DNA of 42,973 nucleotides, from NCBI GenBank assembly GCA_937981575.1, contig CALJNR010000004.1, positions 1-42,973 on the forward strand, given 5' to 3'. The notes under the pieces are model-generated. The model had not been told where the DNA came from and did no database searches. It saw only the letters and a list, made by a program, of their open reading frames with translations. The stretch is from an uncultured Clostridia bacterium (GTDB taxonomy: Bacteria; Bacillota; Clostridia; Lachnospirales; Cellulosilyticaceae). The position numbers were made by a program, and so were the translations under genes. Positions within the stretch are counted from its first letter, which is position 1, and each line of letters starts with the position of its first letter. Positions 34,408 through 42,973 of the stretch are shown here, one piece after another.

Positions 34408-37170
34408 CTAGACCATTTCTTCAAAGTCACTTTCTCCCCTCTTAATAAGGGATGGGCGGTTGTTTCTATCATCATTATTTTCGAAAGCTTCATAATAACT
34501 GGCTTTTACAGTGTAACCAATCTGTTCTAAGAGCTGATCTAAAAATTGACTCTCTTCTTGGAGTTTCCCAGTTGCTTCTCTGTTTTCCCCTTGGATTTTA
34601 TAACTCACATGATCTTCTTTAAACTGAATATAAGCTGTAATCATTCCTAAGTGTGACGTATCATAGGTAATGATCGCTGTCGTCGAGCCATCACTTTCTG
34701 TTTCCTTATTGCGTTTTTGGTTAAAATAAAGATGCACCATTTTCTCTTCACCTTGTATCATAAAAGGGATCTGATAAACCCCGTCTTTTTGTGATAGTTC
34801 TTTTTGCAGGTGTATAACTTCCTCAATTTGTTTATAGGTCCTATACTCCAGCATATTGCCTTTTTCAAGAGCTGCTTCCTTGTGTTTAGCAGCTTCTTCT
34901 TCCTGCTGGCTAAGTTCTTCTCTTAGTTCTTCAAAAGACTCTGGAAAACTTTCTCTAAGCAGACCGGCATCGTTTAAAAGTTCTTTATATAACTCAGGAT
35001 TTTTAACCATCTTATCTACATAATAAATATTGGATACAGTAGGTGCTATTCCCTCCCTAAGCATATAACTGACTACCTTAGGATCAACCCTTTTGACAGC
35101 CTCAAGCTTTTCCAAAAAACTTTTAGGCAGTGTTGCCATTCCCTCGAATTTCCCTAGTTCTTTTTTAAACTGTTCTTTAATGATTGGGTATAATAACGCA
35201 TTTATCTTTTTTAATTTGTCAACATTTGCGTCTGTTACCGGCAGTTCCATCTGCTCCAACATTTTGATAATATCAATACCTTTACTGATTTGTTCCTTGC
35301 TTTCTTCTATCATCATCTTCGCCGTCTCAGCTGTTAGTTTAAGTTCTTTAATTTCACCGAACTGGTTATCAACTGCAGCTTCAATAACACCTTGACTGCC
35401 TGCATATTTAGCTGCTTCCTGCAGCTTTTCTATCGTAAGGGGCAGATTATTCTTTAAAAGATATCCTACAACCTCTTCTTTATTTTGATCAACTGACTGT
35501 ATAATGCGATAAAAACCGATTAAGGCTTCTTTTTGATCACTATTAATCATCCCTCGCTCTGACAGGGCAACGATAGCTTCTGCTATGTCCTCTTTCAGCT
35601 GATCAATCTGTTCTCCCGAAATCCATGTAAGCAGCATATCTATTGAGGCGTGATAGGGGTTTAATCCTTCTTTAATCAGCATAGCTGTTTTAGCCGGAGT
35701 CATTTCTTCAATAAATGTGTTCATCTTTATCATGATATCTTGGGCGCGTGTAAGGTTATCCCTATTTACTTCCATACTATTTGTAATAAGTGCTTTAGCT
35801 GCCTGAATCATTTCTGGTGTCGCCTTTACCCCTAGGCTCGTCAAAAGTCCCTCAATCTGATTTTCAACGGTTTTAATATTTTCACCAAATCTTTGTTCTA
35901 CCGGTGTTTCATTTTGCCCATACTTCATTAGTGCCTGGTGGATTTCCTGAAGCTGAATCTGTTCGTTTCTGAGTTCAAGTTCCAGCGTTACTTCTCGATG
36001 TTCAAAGATTTCCTGTCTTACCTGGATCACATTCCTGATAATCTCTGCATTTTCATCTGAGAGCGGAATATCTGCCTCTTTTACTGCCTGCAGAATCTTT
36101 TCATTTTCCATTCTATTTAAAGTTTCAGCAACCTCACTGAGCTGTGAGCTTTCAAGCGGCATTTTTTCACTCATTTTCTGAGCTGCTTCTGTCGTAAGTT
36201 TAGCCCTAATATGATGAATCTGTTCTTTAACAGCTTCAATACTTCTTTTTTGTCCTTCAGTAAAATGAAGTGCCTTGTTACGTTTTAAAGCCAAGTCAGT
36301 ATTCTTAAAAAGCGTCGCCTTTAACTGATTGATTGTAATTTCTTCTCCGCTTGAGATAAGCTCCTCAATATCAGCATCTTCTACTTTTCCCAACGCTCCC
36401 TTAATATCTTTAATATCTTTATCACTGTAAAGAAGATGATCATCTTCTATAAGAGGTCTTTCTCCTGCTTCCTTCCCTAGCGCTAAATCTTCCTGCGCTT
36501 TCTGCAGTTCTTCCTGCTGATCCAGGCTCTCTACAGCTGCTTTTATATTCTGAAGTTTAGCCACATCATGACGGTTGATAGCTAAGCCATACTCTGCCAG
36601 CTTACCTGCTGCCCACATATTACCCTGAGTATTTGTAAGTCCATTCATTTCAAGCACTTTGGCTATGTCCTTATCGCTATGCATAAGGCTTGTCTTTTGA
36701 AAGTTCCCCTTAAAGTTGCTTTGATATAGACTATTGATCGTAATAGGCTGCGCTGAATAAAGGGAATTTAAATACATCGTATCACTTTGTTTTTTTATAA
36801 CCCCTATCTTTTCACCTATTTGAGCTGTTTTGGATGTATCAAAAGCTTGACTTAAAAAGCTTAACGAACTTACAACACTGCTATAATAATTCACATCTTC
36901 TATGTATAAACGCTCAAGGTCATATCCATTTTTTCTAAGCTTATAGATATCTTCTTCTTTGATATCAAACTTAATTTTAAGTTCGTCTACCAGCCCTTTA
37001 TCTACAGATTCCAGATCGTTTTCTGAGTATACATATTCTCCAAGATTCTTTAATATTTCCTGAATATCGAAAGATTGAGTCGTCTCTTCGTTTTTATACT
37101 GATGCACATCATTGCTGTTTGTTATAATATTATAGGATTCATAGCTAACCGACTTTATGCCTTCTATCAT
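34408..37170 (-). CDS. Large DUF6240-type flagellar-operon protein, FliK-like C-terminus suspected
   Basis: This 920-residue protein has no signal peptide or membrane helix. The middle (about 175-745) is built of repeated helical modules of the form 'L/G-x-P/I-x(T)-x2-N-x3-(L/I)', for example NNLPLTIEKLQEAAKY, MELPVTDANVDKLKKINALL, EADIPLSDENAEIIRNVI and REGIAPTVSNIYYVDKM. The last 150 residues (YQIPFMIQGEEKMVHLYFNQ ... TAYIQFKEDHVSYKIQGE ... LDQLLEQIGYTVKASYYE) have the strand-strand-helix pattern of FliK hook-length C-terminal domains. A sigma-28-type promoter lies just upstream and fliS and flagellin follow, so it is a late flagellar gene. I recall such proteins as DUF6240; the function is not known. 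The ATG follows GAGGTG. Confidence 0.65.
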   Translation of the reverse strand: MIEGIKSVSYESYNIITNSNDVHQYKNEETTQSFDIQEILKNLGEYVYSENDLESVDKGLVDELKIKFDIKEEDIYKLRKNGYDLERLYIEDVNYYSSVVSSLSFLSQAFDTSKTAQIGEKIGVIKKQSDTMYLNSLYSAQPITINSLYQSNFKGNFQKTSLMHSDKDIAKVLEMNGLTNTQGNMWAAGKLAEYGLAINRHDVAKLQNIKAAVESLDQQEELQKAQEDLALGKEAGERPLIEDDHLLYSDKDIKDIKGALGKVEDADIEELISSGEEITINQLKATLFKNTDLALKRNKALHFTEGQKRSIEAVKEQIHHIRAKLTTEAAQKMSEKMPLESSQLSEVAETLNRMENEKILQAVKEADIPLSDENAEIIRNVIQVRQEIFEHREVTLELELRNEQIQLQEIHQALMKYGQNETPVEQRFGENIKTVENQIEGLLTSLGVKATPEMIQAAKALITNSMEVNRDNLTRAQDIMIKMNTFIEEMTPAKTAMLIKEGLNPYHASIDMLLTWISGEQIDQLKEDIAEAIVALSERGMINSDQKEALIGFYRIIQSVDQNKEEVVGYLLKNNLPLTIEKLQEAAKYAGSQGVIEAAVDNQFGEIKELKLTAETAKMMIEESKEQISKGIDIIKMLEQMELPVTDANVDKLKKINALLYPIIKEQFKKELGKFEGMATLPKSFLEKLEAVKRVDPKVVSYMLREGIAPTVSNIYYVDKMVKNPELYKELLNDAGLLRESFPESFEELREELSQQEEEAAKHKEAALEKGNMLEYRTYKQIEEVIHLQKELSQKDGVYQIPFMIQGEEKMVHLYFNQKRNKETESDGSTTAIITYDTSHLGMITAYIQFKEDHVSYKIQGENREATGKLQEESQFLDQLLEQIGYTVKASYYEAFENNDDRNNRPSLIKRGESDFEEMV

Positions 37171-37200
37171 TTCATCACCTCATCGAATCTCTTAGTATAT

Positions 37201-37228
37201 TTATCGGCACTCCTCTGGCAAACCTTTA
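37201..37228 (-). promoter_or_regulatory. Sigma-28 (SigD)-type promoter of the flagellin operon
   Basis: On the minus strand TAAA (37225-37228), a 16-base spacer and GCCGATAA (37201-37208) match the motility sigma consensus TAAA-N15/16-GCCGATAA exactly. It lies 30 bases before the start of the 920-residue gene and should drive it, the small ORF, fliS and flagellin. Confidence 0.85.
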
Positions 37229-37262
37229 TGAACTTTTCACCGTTCCTATTGCTAAAATAATG

Positions 37263-37301
37263 AAAAAGCTTTGGGCTGACTGAGAGTCGCAAAGCTTTTT
37301 T
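37263..37301 (-). terminator. Terminator of the SLH-GH18 gene
   Basis: AAAAAGCTTTG (37263-37273) pairs with CAAAGCTTTTT (37290-37300), with T-runs on both strands. It lies about 50 bases past the stop at 37350 and directly upstream of the sigma-28-type promoter, insulating it. Confidence 0.85.
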
Positions 37302-37349
37302 ACTATACTCTTTATATGCTTTTATTGTAATACTTCTCTTTGTTATAGT

Positions 37350-38894
37350 TTACTCACTTATAAGTGCCAGCTCCGCCATGACATTTAGCTTAAGGTCTCT
37401 TCCGCTGACATTTTCATAATTTGGAATAGTACCAAGCCTCCATAATGAGATTTGATGTATGCCAAACAATTTAGCCAAATCAATTTTAGCTGTTACACTT
37501 TGGGCATTCTCATACCAAATAACATTTTTAACCCCTCCCTCATAATAGATGGCGTAAGGATTTTGATAAATATTCGAATAAGCAATCTGCGTTCCCTTAT
37601 CTTGAAGTCTTTTGAAAATCTTATCATAAGACGGTGTAAAGGGTACTCTGCTTATTATCCTGTTCTCTTTAACTTGCCACTGGGTACTGGCAAAAGATAT
37701 TTGAAGCATGACTTTATCTGGATTCATGCCTGACTCTGCATCTGTTATCTCTTTTAAGGCTCTATAAACAGCGTCTATTGGCGTGACTGGCGTGACTGTT
37801 AACCCCGCCTGCATCTCAGCGTCCGTTAAAGCTTTTGGAGCATAATCATGGGCCATTAAAATAACTCTGTCAGCAATCTGCCCTATTGTTTTATAATCAT
37901 AACCTTTGTAATAATCTCCTGGCTGCAAGGCAACATTTAATTTCATACTCTTTTTATCAAGCTCCGCCTTTAATTCTTTAAGAAAAGTATTAAAACCTTC
38001 TTTAAGTGAAGCGTCATAGAAGTTTTCAAAATCTATGGTTATACCGTCAAAACGATTAATCTTCCCGTTTTCAGCAGTCTCATCCGCCTGAGCAAGCAGA
38101 TCATCAATTAACTGTTTTCTTATTTCCTTGCTGTCAAAAATATAGGCCGCCAGTGTAACGGATTTCCCACTTTCTGATGTGCCAATCGGCTTATTATTCA
38201 GATACACCATAAAATAAACATCTGCCTGCTCCAATCGTGCCAGGCTAAGGGGTACTTCAAATCCTAATGGTCTATTAAAGTCATTGTTATTTTTTGATGA
38301 AGTATTCACACTTATCTTCTGAGTTTTACTATCATATTCTACCTGACTCCAGCCAAAGCTTACTGATGTTAGATTTTGAATAACTGTCATCTGATCACTT
38401 GACCTAATCGCATAACTGCTGTGCATCTCACTTATAGGCGCACCCAGCCTGTCATATAGACGTTTTATAATGGTCAAAACTTCACTGGCTTTAAGTTTTT
38501 TATCTGGATTAAAAGAACTAGTGCTTTCTCCTGTTATTAATTTTAAATCTTTCATAATTATAACCGCGCCAACATTGCGGCTGACATCCTTAAATGGTTT
38601 TGGGGCATTTTTCATCTGAGCTGCGATCCCTTCATATCCAAGAATGTTGATGAGCATTAGGGCCAATTCTTCTCTGGTAATCAGATCTTCTGGTCTTGCA
38701 GTAAGTTCCGATTTAGTAATTGGTTTTCCTATTGTTTCTTCCAGCAGTTTTCTGCCTTCTTCTCTTGTAACAAAAGCATCTGCTTTTTTAGAATGACTCC
38801 ATCTATTTATGCCGCTGCTGTTAAGTGGTGCTGCTTGAACTTGAATGCTCATTAGAGCACATAGTATCCCTATCATTATCCTTCGGCCAATCAT
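37350..38894 (-). CDS. Secreted SLH-domain GH18-family protein
   Basis: This is a 514-residue exported protein. A signal peptide MIGRRIMIGILCALMSIQVQA is followed by two SLH-like modules (about 35-160: FVTREEGRKLLEETIG, ITREELALMLINILG, FKDVSRNVGAVIIMKDLKLI), which anchor proteins to secondary wall polymers. Then comes a GH18 barrel (about 170-510) with the catalytic motif FDGITIDFENF, where the final Glu is the acid, plus VILMAHDYAPKA and NVIWYENAQSV. The fold is that of SleL/YdhD-type wall glucosaminidases as well as chitinases. I choose the ATG at 38892-38894, behind AAAGGAG, because it gives a clean signal peptide; earlier ATGs at 38933 and 38927 remain possible. Monocistronic. Confidence 0.85.
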   Translation of the reverse strand: MIGRRIMIGILCALMSIQVQAAPLNSSGINRWSHSKKADAFVTREEGRKLLEETIGKPITKSELTARPEDLITREELALMLINILGYEGIAAQMKNAPKPFKDVSRNVGAVIIMKDLKLITGESTSSFNPDKKLKASEVLTIIKRLYDRLGAPISEMHSSYAIRSSDQMTVIQNLTSVSFGWSQVEYDSKTQKISVNTSSKNNNDFNRPLGFEVPLSLARLEQADVYFMVYLNNKPIGTSESGKSVTLAAYIFDSKEIRKQLIDDLLAQADETAENGKINRFDGITIDFENFYDASLKEGFNTFLKELKAELDKKSMKLNVALQPGDYYKGYDYKTIGQIADRVILMAHDYAPKALTDAEMQAGLTVTPVTPIDAVYRALKEITDAESGMNPDKVMLQISFASTQWQVKENRIISRVPFTPSYDKIFKRLQDKGTQIAYSNIYQNPYAIYYEGGVKNVIWYENAQSVTAKIDLAKLFGIHQISLWRLGTIPNYENVSGRDLKLNVMAELALISE

Positions 38895-38963
38895 ATTTCT
38901 CTTCTCCTTTAATAAAATTGAAGACATTTCCATAACCTCAGTATAGCTTAATGGATATTTTTG

Positions 38964-39557
38964 TCAATTCCCCTCTTTGAGTAAAGGTACCCCAGCCTTA
39001 TAACCTTCTCCAAGCTTTTCATTTAGCGACCAATATTCTCTTACAGTTGTACAGTAAACTAATGGATCAACTTTCTTAATATCAATTTTTCCTTTTTCAT
39101 CTAATTTATCTTGGTCAATGATAACATCTTCAATTGCCATAATATACATGACCATCTCTTGAAATTCTATTTCCTTAACAACCCTTCCAACGTAGTGAAA
39201 AGGACTCTCTTTAATAATGGGTGCCTGCTGATCCGCTGTCTTTTCTAAAGTCAAATGGGCTGTTTTTATTTTATCCTTGTTTTTTCCACTTACAAGGCCG
39301 CAGTAATCAGCCACTTCCATTTGCGCCGCTGAAGCTATATTAATTGAAACCTGTTTATGCTCTTTTAAAAGTCCTGTAGAATATCTGGATTTACTAATTG
39401 TAAACGAAAGCATTGGAGGCGCACAATTAACAAGTCCTAATAAAGCTGCTGTTACAATATTATACTGATTCTCCTCACCTATAACAATCATGGCAATAGG
39501 CCCTGGAAAAAAGATATCCGCTGCCCCTAAACTTTTTTTGGCTTCTACTCTGCTCAT
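38964..39557 (-). CDS. Flavin reductase-like, FMN-binding protein
   Basis: This is a 197-residue protein of the flavoredoxin/DIM6 type. The beginning has the split-barrel pattern (FFPGPIAMIVIGEENQYNIVTAALLGLVNCAPPMLSF) that binds FMN, followed by SRYSTGLLKEHKQVSINIAS and ADYCGLVSGKNKDK, which are typical of the clostridial branch. Such proteins transfer electrons from ferredoxin or NAD(P)H to flavin or to partner enzymes; the partner here is unknown. The ATG follows GGGGGAG. It stands alone and borders the transposon region on its upstream side. Confidence 0.85.
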   Translation of the reverse strand: MSRVEAKKSLGAADIFFPGPIAMIVIGEENQYNIVTAALLGLVNCAPPMLSFTISKSRYSTGLLKEHKQVSINIASAAQMEVADYCGLVSGKNKDKIKTAHLTLEKTADQQAPIIKESPFHYVGRVVKEIEFQEMVMYIMAIEDVIIDQDKLDEKGKIDIKKVDPLVYCTTVREYWSLNEKLGEGYKAGVPLLKEGN

Positions 39558-39587
39558 TTAATCTCCCCCTATATTATAGTGAAACTA

Positions 39588-39604
39588 GGCGTTTGCAAAA
39601 CGCC
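39588..39604. repeat. Perfect palindrome at the border of the IS4-type element
   Basis: GGCGTTTGCAAAACGCC is a 7-bp perfect hairpin with a 3-base loop. It lies about 30 bases upstream of the flavin reductase start and directly before the next hairpin, and may mark the element's left end. Confidence 0.5.
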
Positions 39605-39608
39605 GTAA

Positions 39609-39634
39609 CCCGTGTAATCACGGGATATTTTTTT
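39609..39634 (+). terminator. Inward-facing terminator at the left end of the IS4-type element
   Basis: CCCGTG (39609-39614) pairs with CACGGG (39619-39624) over TAAT, followed by ATATTTTTTTC. On the plus strand it would stop outside transcripts entering the transposase gene, a common protective device of insertion sequences. Confidence 0.65.
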
Positions 39635-39724
39635 CTTCAAAATAGAATAACTCCCCTCGGTTTTGTGGCAAACTTGATTTGTCCAGAAAGAAATCCGCCA
39701 AAAATTGAAAGGAGTTACCTCTAT

Positions 39725-41176
39725 ATGATACCCCAAAAACAGCTTTCTCTAGCAGAAATCTATGAAGATTGTAAAGTTTATTTTGATACGGACAAACCAA
39801 AATTTCTTTCCTTATTGGAAAATACCATTAACCTGGATGAATTAATTCCTCTTTCTTTTGTAAATCACTTTTATTCATCAACTGGTAGGCCACGCAAGTA
39901 TTCTCTGAAAGCAATGCTTTGGGCACTTATTATTCAGCGAATCTTTTCTATCCCTACTGATACTTTACTTATTCATTTTTTGCAGTATTCTAAGGAACTT
40001 CGAGATTTTTGTGGTTTTACTAAAGTGCCTGATCCCGCTAAATTTACACACTTTAAACAAGACTTCCTACAGGATTTACAATCTTTATTCCATCATCTTG
40101 TCGACTTAACAGAACCAATATGCCAAAGTATTGATGCTTCTAGAGCTTCAATGACTATTTTTGATACTTCTGGTATCGAAGCCTCCGTGACTGAAAATAA
40201 TCCTAAGTATGCAACTAAGATTGTTAAACAGCTTAAAACTTATAAGAAAGCAGCTGGGCTTGATGGTTCTTATGACCCTTATAAAGCAGCATATAGTTCA
40301 ATGCCTTCTCATGCCTCTTCTAACAAAGACATCAAACAGCTCTATATCAATGGGCACTTTTGCTATGTCTATAAGTTTGGAATCATTACAAATGGCTTAG
40401 GGATCGTTCGGGTTATTTCTTTCTATAACAAAACTTTTTCAGAAGCCCATCCTGAGATTTATATAGAGAAAAAGTCTGACTCACCTGATGAAGATAAATC
40501 ACTTCATGATTCAAAAGCATTGATTCCTGTACTTATAGATTTTTTCAAAAATCATCCACTTATTAATCCTAATATGTTTCTTGGGGATGCAGCTTTTGAT
40601 ACTTTAGCTATATATAAAAACCTTCTACAAGACTTACACTTTGAAAAGGTTTATATCCCTTTAAACAATCGTTCAAAACTGGTGAATAATGAGTGTACCA
40701 TTAATGAAGATGGTATTCCCTGTTGCCCTAATAACAAGTCCCTTTTAATGAAGTATGAGGGTAAAGAAAAACTTAAAACTGGTCCTATGCGTTATAAGTT
40801 TGTTTGCCCTAAAATGAAGTGGATTACCGTTTCTAAAGGAAAATCTAAACGTAAAACCTTCTGCGAAAAGCCATGTACATCCGCCGAATCTGGTAGAATG
40901 TTCTATATCTATCCTGAAAAAGACCTTCGTGCGTACCCAGGTGTATTACGTGGCACAGATGAATGGGAACAAACCTACAAAATACGTTCAGTTGTTGAGC
41001 AAAGCATCAATCACTTTAAAACAAGTTTTTGCATCGCTGGACGCAGGACTCAAAACGAGCAAACACTCCATGCCGATTTACTCCTATCTGGTATTACTCA
41101 ACTTTGTACAGTACTTCTTGCTGACAAAATCCAGCAACATCAATATATCAGAAGCTTAAAACCACTCATTGCTTAA
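39725..41176 (+). CDS. IS4-superfamily transposase
   Basis: This is a complete 483-residue transposase. The N-terminal DUF772-like domain (TGRPRKYSLKAMLWALIIQR, about 55-75) precedes the DDE catalytic core: MTIFDTSGIEASV (first Asp), MFLGDAAFDTLAIYK (second Asp), and YKIRSVVEQSINHFK, which is an exact Y-(2)R-(3)E-(6)K signature of IS4-type enzymes. A Cys-rich insert (CCPNNKSLLMKYEG ... CPKMKW ... CEKPC) may bind zinc. The start is the ATG at 39725, behind AAAGGAG; the frame is open further upstream but that part overlaps the terminator hairpin. No frameshift, so it may be active. Confidence 0.88.
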   Translation: MIPQKQLSLAEIYEDCKVYFDTDKPKFLSLLENTINLDELIPLSFVNHFYSSTGRPRKYSLKAMLWALIIQRIFSIPTDTLLIHFLQYSKELRDFCGFTKVPDPAKFTHFKQDFLQDLQSLFHHLVDLTEPICQSIDASRASMTIFDTSGIEASVTENNPKYATKIVKQLKTYKKAAGLDGSYDPYKAAYSSMPSHASSNKDIKQLYINGHFCYVYKFGIITNGLGIVRVISFYNKTFSEAHPEIYIEKKSDSPDEDKSLHDSKALIPVLIDFFKNHPLINPNMFLGDAAFDTLAIYKNLLQDLHFEKVYIPLNNRSKLVNNECTINEDGIPCCPNNKSLLMKYEGKEKLKTGPMRYKFVCPKMKWITVSKGKSKRKTFCEKPCTSAESGRMFYIYPEKDLRAYPGVLRGTDEWEQTYKIRSVVEQSINHFKTSFCIAGRRTQNEQTLHADLLLSGITQLCTVLLADKIQQHQYIRSLKPLIA

Positions 41177-41187
41177 TAAGTTTTTGA

Positions 41188-42970
41188 TTAACCCACAAAA
41201 AGGTCAAATGCTTAAATTTTAGTCTCAGTTTTGATATAATTAAAGAAAAATTGTGAAGAGGGATCTATTATGTTTCGTAAAAATGATATGCAGCAACTTA
41301 ATCTAGATGATAAGCTATTGGCTATGCCTAAATATCTTCGCAAAAACTTAGAAAAGAGTTGGGCTGCCCCCTTTCACAAATATGTTTTTTCAAAAATAAA
41401 TGAACAACGTTTTGAAGTACTCTACAGTGGCGTTGTTTCAAGACCCAATGCTCCAGTTAACGTTTTAGTAGGACTTCTTATACTTAAAGAAAATTTTGGT
41501 CTTCCAGATGAAGATGTTGTAGGTTCTTTGCATTTTGATATGAGATTTCAGTATGCATTAGGAACCACCAGCTATGAAAAGCAACCTATTTCCATTAATA
41601 CTCTCTATAACTTTAGGACGAGAGTACTTGAATATGAAAAACTAACTGGGCGCGACTTAATTAAAGAAGAAATTGAATCCTTAGCTGTTTCTTTACAAGA
41701 AGAAATGAAGATAGATGGCAAAATACTGCGTATGGATTCAATGATGATAAGCTCTTCTTGTAAAAAACTATCTCGTATTGAATTAGTCTATACAGTAAAC
41801 TTAAAGATGATAAAAGCTCTTAACAAAATAAACCCACTTCTTATCCCTATGGAATTGCAGTGTTACTTAGAAGATGGTCATAAGAATGAAACCATTTATA
41901 GAACGAGGGATAAAGAGGCTGCTAGTAAGTTAGAATGGCTGTTAGGCCACTCACTTTTACTTGAGCAAACTTGCTTAAGTCAAAGTGAAGAAATCACTCA
42001 AAGTGAAGCTTTTGAGTTATTAGGCAGACTTTTGGATGAGCAAATACAGCAAGATGAAAAAGGACAAACCGTACCTAAAGATGGTAAAGAGATTCATTCA
42101 AAAATATTACAAAACCCTAGCGATCCTGATGCAACCTATCGCGAAAAATATACTGGGCATGTTGGTTATGTTGCAAATTTAGTAGAAAGTTTTAATGACA
42201 CAGCTGGTATCATCACTCATTATAATTTAAAGCAAAATACATATTCAGACATCCAGTTCTGTGAGGATTTGATAGATGAATTAGGGCAAGTACAAGGTAT
42301 TAATGTATTAACTGATGGAGCTTATTATTCTTATGAGTTAGATCAAAAAGCAAAAAGACAAGGTATTGAATTAAAACCTGGACAGCTAGTAGGCAAAGCA
42401 CCTTCAAAAGAAAAACTTCCTTATGCAGCTTTTGAAATTAATCAAGATACAAACAAGATTACATCTTGCCCTAATAATGAAAAACCACTAATGAGTTATT
42501 ATAGCAGCGGTAGTCATACAGCTAAATTTAAAACCGAACAATGTGAGAACTGTCCTTTATTTACACAATGTCATACTAAAAGAGATAAGAAGGGCTATAG
42601 TGTAAAATTCAGCAATAAAAGCTATGAACTAAGTAAGATGCGTGAAATACTAAATACAAAAGAATATATACAGCTAACTAACAAAAGGGCTGGTGTAGAA
42701 GGCATACCTTCCGTAATTAGAAGGAAATATCAAGTAGATGCCATGCCGGTTCGTGGACTTTTGCGCTCAAAAATATGGTTTGGCTTCAAAATTGGAGCTT
42801 ATAACTTCAATAAACTACTAAGATACCTAAAGAAAACAAGTATTTTGGTCTCCATTTGTATAATTATCAATGCCATATATATAATTATTGGTAATTATAT
42901 ACATAGGCAGGAGTTTTTCATTAAAGCGCATCAAAAGAGAATTTCAAAAGTGCCTGTTTTTGGGGTCTAA
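41188..42970 (+). mobile_element. IS1182-type insertion sequence, nearly complete
   Basis: Imperfect inverted ends are visible: TTAACCCACAAAAAGGTCA on the left (41188-41206) and, read inward, TTAGACCCCAAAAACAGGCA on the right (42970-42951). They match with small gaps. Between them is one transposase gene whose stop codon lies inside the right end. About 1.78 kb, a normal IS1182 size. Target duplication cannot be checked because the window ends 3 bases later. Confidence 0.65.
41270..42970 (+). CDS. IS1182-family transposase
   Basis: This is a complete 566-residue transposase. The N-terminal DUF772-type domain (MFRKNDMQQLNLDDKLLAMP ... VNVLVGLLILKENFGLPDED, about 1-85) is followed by ISINTLYNFRTRVLEY. 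The DDE core includes GKILRMDSMMISSSCKKLSR (first Asp), GINVLTDGAYYSYELDQKA (second Asp) and a later Glu probably in KRAGVEGIPSVIRRKY. A zinc-like CENCPLFTQC lies at about 425-435. The last 40 residues (SILVSICIIINAIYIIIGNYI) are unusually hydrophobic. The ATG follows AGAGGGA. No frameshift is seen, so the gene may be active. Confidence 0.9.
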   Translation: MFRKNDMQQLNLDDKLLAMPKYLRKNLEKSWAAPFHKYVFSKINEQRFEVLYSGVVSRPNAPVNVLVGLLILKENFGLPDEDVVGSLHFDMRFQYALGTTSYEKQPISINTLYNFRTRVLEYEKLTGRDLIKEEIESLAVSLQEEMKIDGKILRMDSMMISSSCKKLSRIELVYTVNLKMIKALNKINPLLIPMELQCYLEDGHKNETIYRTRDKEAASKLEWLLGHSLLLEQTCLSQSEEITQSEAFELLGRLLDEQIQQDEKGQTVPKDGKEIHSKILQNPSDPDATYREKYTGHVGYVANLVESFNDTAGIITHYNLKQNTYSDIQFCEDLIDELGQVQGINVLTDGAYYSYELDQKAKRQGIELKPGQLVGKAPSKEKLPYAAFEINQDTNKITSCPNNEKPLMSYYSSGSHTAKFKTEQCENCPLFTQCHTKRDKKGYSVKFSNKSYELSKMREILNTKEYIQLTNKRAGVEGIPSVIRRKYQVDAMPVRGLLRSKIWFGFKIGAYNFNKLLRYLKKTSILVSICIIINAIYIIIGNYIHRQEFFIKAHQKRISKVPVFGV

Positions 42971-42973
42971 TCA

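Larger units (their letters stand above)
39588..41187 (+). mobile_element. IS4-superfamily insertion element (ends approximate)
   Basis: The element consists of the left hairpins and one complete transposase gene. No clear terminal inverted repeats were found. The right end is probably lost or hidden where the IS1182-type element begins at about 41188, 12 bases after the transposase stop. The boundaries given are therefore estimates. Confidence 0.5.

Overview
The window looks like chromosomal DNA of a low-GC, motile, spore-forming member of the Clostridia, most likely in the Lachnospirales. I suggest a Cellulosilyticum-like genus from gene content, not from any database search. The grounds are AT-rich DNA, strong GGAGG ribosome binding sites, a flagellin/FliS operon with a sigma-28-type promoter, a BofA-family protein with its usual DUF2508 neighbour, several chemoreceptors, YesM/YesN-type two-component genes and an SLH-GH18 protein.

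Layout. 1-1390: two IS630-type remnants in tandem. 1500-4860: MTA/SAH nucleosidase, an HMA2-like small protein, a MarR regulator, a DUF5658 membrane protein and a DUF368 undecaprenyl-phosphate transporter candidate. 4930-10180 (minus strand): CTP synthase, then malic enzyme, a MurG homologue and a soluble chemoreceptor, closely packed. 10650-12720: a membrane chemoreceptor. 12870-21200: a galactose module, all on the minus strand, read in the order response regulator, sensor kinase, second galactose-binding lipoprotein, terminator, mglB, mglA, mglC. 21530-26030: asparagine synthetase, HIT protein, a flavodoxin/SCP2-like fusion and an unknown protein. 26040-26680: a gene-free stretch with a cluster of DnaA boxes. 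26680-31680 (plus strand): chemoreceptor, then an OmpR-type regulator with a VanS-like kinase. 31890-38890 (minus strand): bofA, DUF2508, flagellin, fliS, a hidden 44-residue ORF, a 920-residue DUF6240-type protein and an SLH-GH18 protein. 38960-39560: flavin reductase. 39590-42970: two intact transposase genes, an IS4-type and an IS1182-type, lying end to end.

How the genes work together. The galactose module pairs an ABC importer with what looks like its own sensor: the second binding protein keeps the sugar- and calcium-contacting residues and sits in the kinase/regulator operon, as in the XylFII-LytS/YesN design for xylose. The flagellar block is tied together by a good sigma-28-type promoter in front of the DUF6240 gene and a terminator after flagellin. 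The most interesting non-coding signals are the DnaA-box cluster (26319-26472), interleaved inverted repeats with pseudoknot-like topology ahead of the flavodoxin fusion gene (25165-25248), and a structured leader with a perfect 16-bp inverted repeat ahead of malic enzyme (10187-10387). All calls are from reading the sequence; no similarity search or folding program was run.
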